Shown: in pieces, positions 5,619-6,740 of the stretch
Layout of the letters: each line of letters begins with the position of its first letter
How positions within the stretch are numbered: position 1 is the first letter of the stretch
Origin: an uncultured Moraxella sp.
GTDB lineage: Bacteria; Pseudomonadota; Gammaproteobacteria; Pseudomonadales; Moraxellaceae
NCBI GenBank assembly: GCA_937975585.1
Contig: CALJUC010000141.1
Location: 1-6,740 of the forward strand
DNA: 6,740 nucleotides
Direction of reading: 5' to 3'
Translations under genes and position numbers: made by a program
Notes under the pieces: generated by a model
What the model saw: the letters and a program-made list of their open reading frames with translations, nothing else
The model's database searches: none
What the model was told of the DNA's origin: nothing

Positions 5619-6507
5619 CTTGTAAATGAATGGTACCTGTCCAAACGGGCAGTATTGTGCCGTCATTTTGTCGAATTTGCAAACTGCCATTGCGGTCAAT
5701 GCCATAGGCCACGCCATCGATGGGTGGTTTATCCGTCATTGGTAGCTTCACTTGTAATGCTTTACCGGCTAACACATCGGCTTTTGCATAATCCTGTAAA
5801 AACTGTTCGACATGATATTCGAGGGCAAAGCCATTAAACTGCTGAATCGCTTGTACAATCGCATTTTGCACCGGCTGATAAAACGTGTCAGCGACCAAGG
5901 CGCTGGGTGCCAAATCTTGTAAGCTAATTGCTTGGTAATTAAGCCCCTCTTGGGTTTGGCTAGTCAAGAGAGGGGCATGGCTGATATTGATACCCACGCC
6001 CACGACCACGCCAAGTATTTGTCCCGCGACTGTCACTGGTTCAATCAAAATCCCCGCGAGTTTTTGAAAGGTATAACCTTGATAAAAGCCGACATCATTG
6101 ACCCATTTGACACCGATGGGGTCAAGGTGGTGCTCAGCACGTTGTTGGTTGATTTGCTGGGTAATAGCCATTTGGCTCAGTTGATAGCCAACACATAGGG
6201 ATAGCCGACCATCCAAACGTTGGCTTAATTGAACGACATCGGGTAGGGCAAATTGACTCGTTGGCAAATACAGCGATAAGTACACATTACCGAGTGGTGA
6301 CTGCCAAGAGCGGCCATGTTGGCCACGGCCGCCGGTTTGGGTATCAGCAGTCAATAAATGTGGTCTACGATAGTGTGGTCGTCGATGTGACAAGTCAGCT
6401 TGCTCTTTGTGACTCAGGACAATCCAGTCAATAAGCTGGCTATTGGTCGAGTGCGAGATATCAAGGTGGGTGTGTAAAATCGGGGCAAGATCAGTAAATA
6501 CGGTCAT
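5608..6507 (-). CDS. birA: Biotin--[acetyl-CoA-carboxylase] ligase, monofunctional
   Basis: BirA activates biotin with ATP to biotinyl-AMP and attaches it to the biotin carrier protein of acetyl-CoA carboxylase and similar carboxylases. From ATG 6507 the product is 299 residues. Motifs are STN (20-22), ADTQTGGRGQHGRSW (54-68, adenylate-binding loop), KWVNDV (134-139, with the catalytic lysine; most relatives have KWPND), KLAGILIE (149-156) and GVGIN (170-174). The C-terminal SH3-like domain includes GVAYGIDRNGSLQI (265-278). Only about 15 residues precede the ligase core, so there is no N-terminal helix-turn-helix: this is a class I enzyme that should not repress biotin genes as E. coli BirA does. 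The frame stays open to 6720, but that extension crosses the promoter region and has no BirA-like sequence. No clear Shine-Dalgarno precedes the ATG. It is probably cotranscribed with coaX. Confidence 0.95.
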   Translation of the reverse strand: MTVFTDLAPILHTHLDISHSTNSQLIDWIVLSHKEQADLSHRRPHYRRPHLLTADTQTGGRGQHGRSWQSPLGNVYLSLYLPTSQFALPDVVQLSQRLDGRLSLCVGYQLSQMAITQQINQQRAEHHLDPIGVKWVNDVGFYQGYTFQKLAGILIEPVTVAGQILGVVVGVGINISHAPLLTSQTQEGLNYQAISLQDLAPSALVADTFYQPVQNAIVQAIQQFNGFALEYHVEQFLQDYAKADVLAGKALQVKLPMTDKPPIDGVAYGIDRNGSLQIRQNDGTILPVWTGTIHLQDLY

Positions 6508-6524
6508 GGTCGGGTCGTTAGGCG

Positions 6525-6562
6525 AAAGTTGGGCGCAAAGTTTGTTATAATAGCCCAACTTT
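6525..6562. repeat. Perfect 10-bp inverted repeat at the birA promoter
   Basis: AAAGTTGGGC (6525-6534) and GCCCAACTTT (6553-6562) are exact reverse complements separated by 18 bases. The spacer holds TATTAT on the minus strand and TATAAT on the plus strand. The arms lie on either side of the presumed birA start site, as expected for an operator. Confidence 0.7.
6543..6551 (+). promoter_or_regulatory. Possible divergent extended -10 promoter
   Basis: TGTTATAAT fits the extended -10 pattern TGnTATAAT, with a perfect TATAAT at 6546-6551. No -35 is visible at the right distance. It would direct transcription to the right, where no convincing gene is seen, so it may be only the mirror of the birA -10. 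Confidence 0.25.
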
Positions 6563-6575
6563 TGGCATAACAAAA
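6547..6575 (-). promoter_or_regulatory. Candidate promoter of birA-coaX
   Basis: On the minus strand, TATTAT (6552-6547) is a -10, 5 of 6 to consensus. TTGTTA (6573-6568) at 15 bp or TTTTGT (6575-6570) at 17 bp could be the -35. Transcription would start near 6540, giving a leader of about 33 bases. The upstream minus-strand terminator at 6701-6729 means the operon needs a promoter in this region. Confidence 0.45.
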
Positions 6576-6700
6576 TAGGTTGGGGCTCACCACATGTTGA
6601 TGTATGTTTGGTTTTTGTTCGCTGGCGCGTTCGCGGGACGAGGTGAACGAAACGAACGACGAGGCGGTGCCTATCGCTGCCCGCTGCCCGCCCGCAGGCC

Positions 6701-6729
6701 AAAAAGGCGACAGCTTCCAAGCCGTCGCC
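6701..6729 (-). terminator. Rho-independent terminator of an off-window minus-strand unit
   Basis: GGCGACAGCTT (6706-6716) pairs with AAGCCGTCGCC (6719-6729) with one A-C mismatch and a very small loop. On the minus strand the stem is followed by TTTTT (6705-6701). It would end a transcript coming from beyond the right edge and insulate birA. In Pseudomonas aeruginosa, as I recall, birA lies just downstream of an rRNA operon; a similar arrangement would fit but cannot be seen here. The GC-rich stretch 6613-6700 has no recognisable gene. Confidence 0.7.
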
Positions 6730-6740
6730 AGGAAATAGAT

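Noticed and set aside
6508..6720. N-terminal extension of BirA by 71 residues
   Set aside because: The frame is open only by chance through GC-rich DNA, crosses the promoter and the terminator, and does not resemble a helix-turn-helix or any BirA sequence.
6594..6740. Plus-strand frame open to the window end, starting MLMYVWFLF and then Arg-rich
   Set aside because: No clear ribosome site, extreme Arg content typical of spurious frames in GC-rich DNA, and it overlaps the minus-strand terminator. It cannot be excluded entirely because the window ends.
6600..6740. tRNA, 5S rRNA, RNase P RNA or tmRNA at the right end
   Set aside because: No T-loop, CCA end or recognisable conserved core of these RNAs is visible on either strand.
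1..6740. CRISPR array, insertion sequence, prophage, toxin-antitoxin or defence system
   Set aside because: No regularly spaced repeats, transposase, integrase or paired small genes are present; the genes are ordinary chromosomal ones.

Overview
The window looks like one short assembled contig from a gammaproteobacterium, most likely Moraxellaceae (Psychrobacter/Moraxella/Acinetobacter group). That placement rests on recalled protein resemblance and moderate GC; no search was run. Bases 1-30 are an Illumina TruSeq read-2 adapter remnant, so the left edge is a sequencing artefact. The last ~120 bases are unusually GC-rich and hold no recognisable gene.

Layout, left to right. (1) 31-532, + strand: the C-terminal part of a fold-type I Orn/Lys/Arg decarboxylase, probably ornithine decarboxylase, followed by a strong terminator. 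(2) 717-2015, + strand: a complete hisD with its own promoter and a weaker terminator, so apparently monocistronic. (3) 2016-2469: a 454-base spacer with a triple short repeat, two candidate promoters and a possible structured leader. (4) 2470-4047, + strand: a YoaE-like TerC/CBS/CorC membrane protein. (5) 4075-4105: a bidirectional terminator shared by convergent genes. (6) 4138-4668, - strand: a small lipoprotein of unknown function. (7) 4826-5557 and 5608-6507, - strand: coaX and birA in a probable birA-coaX operon. (8) 6508-6740: the birA control region, with a perfect 10-bp inverted repeat around overlapping -10 elements, then a GC-rich stretch and a minus-strand terminator of an off-window transcription unit.

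Most genes are core metabolism: polyamine synthesis, the last step of histidine synthesis, the first step of CoA synthesis (CoaX) and biotin attachment to carboxylases (BirA). CoaX and BirA both serve acyl-CoA cofactor metabolism, which fits their pairing. I found no mobile element, CRISPR array, toxin-antitoxin pair, phage gene or defence system, and no convincing new multi-gene system. The most interesting signals are non-coding: the palindrome at the birA promoter, the long leader before the TerC-family gene, and the small lipoprotein with its CP-x4-C-x-WAG motif.
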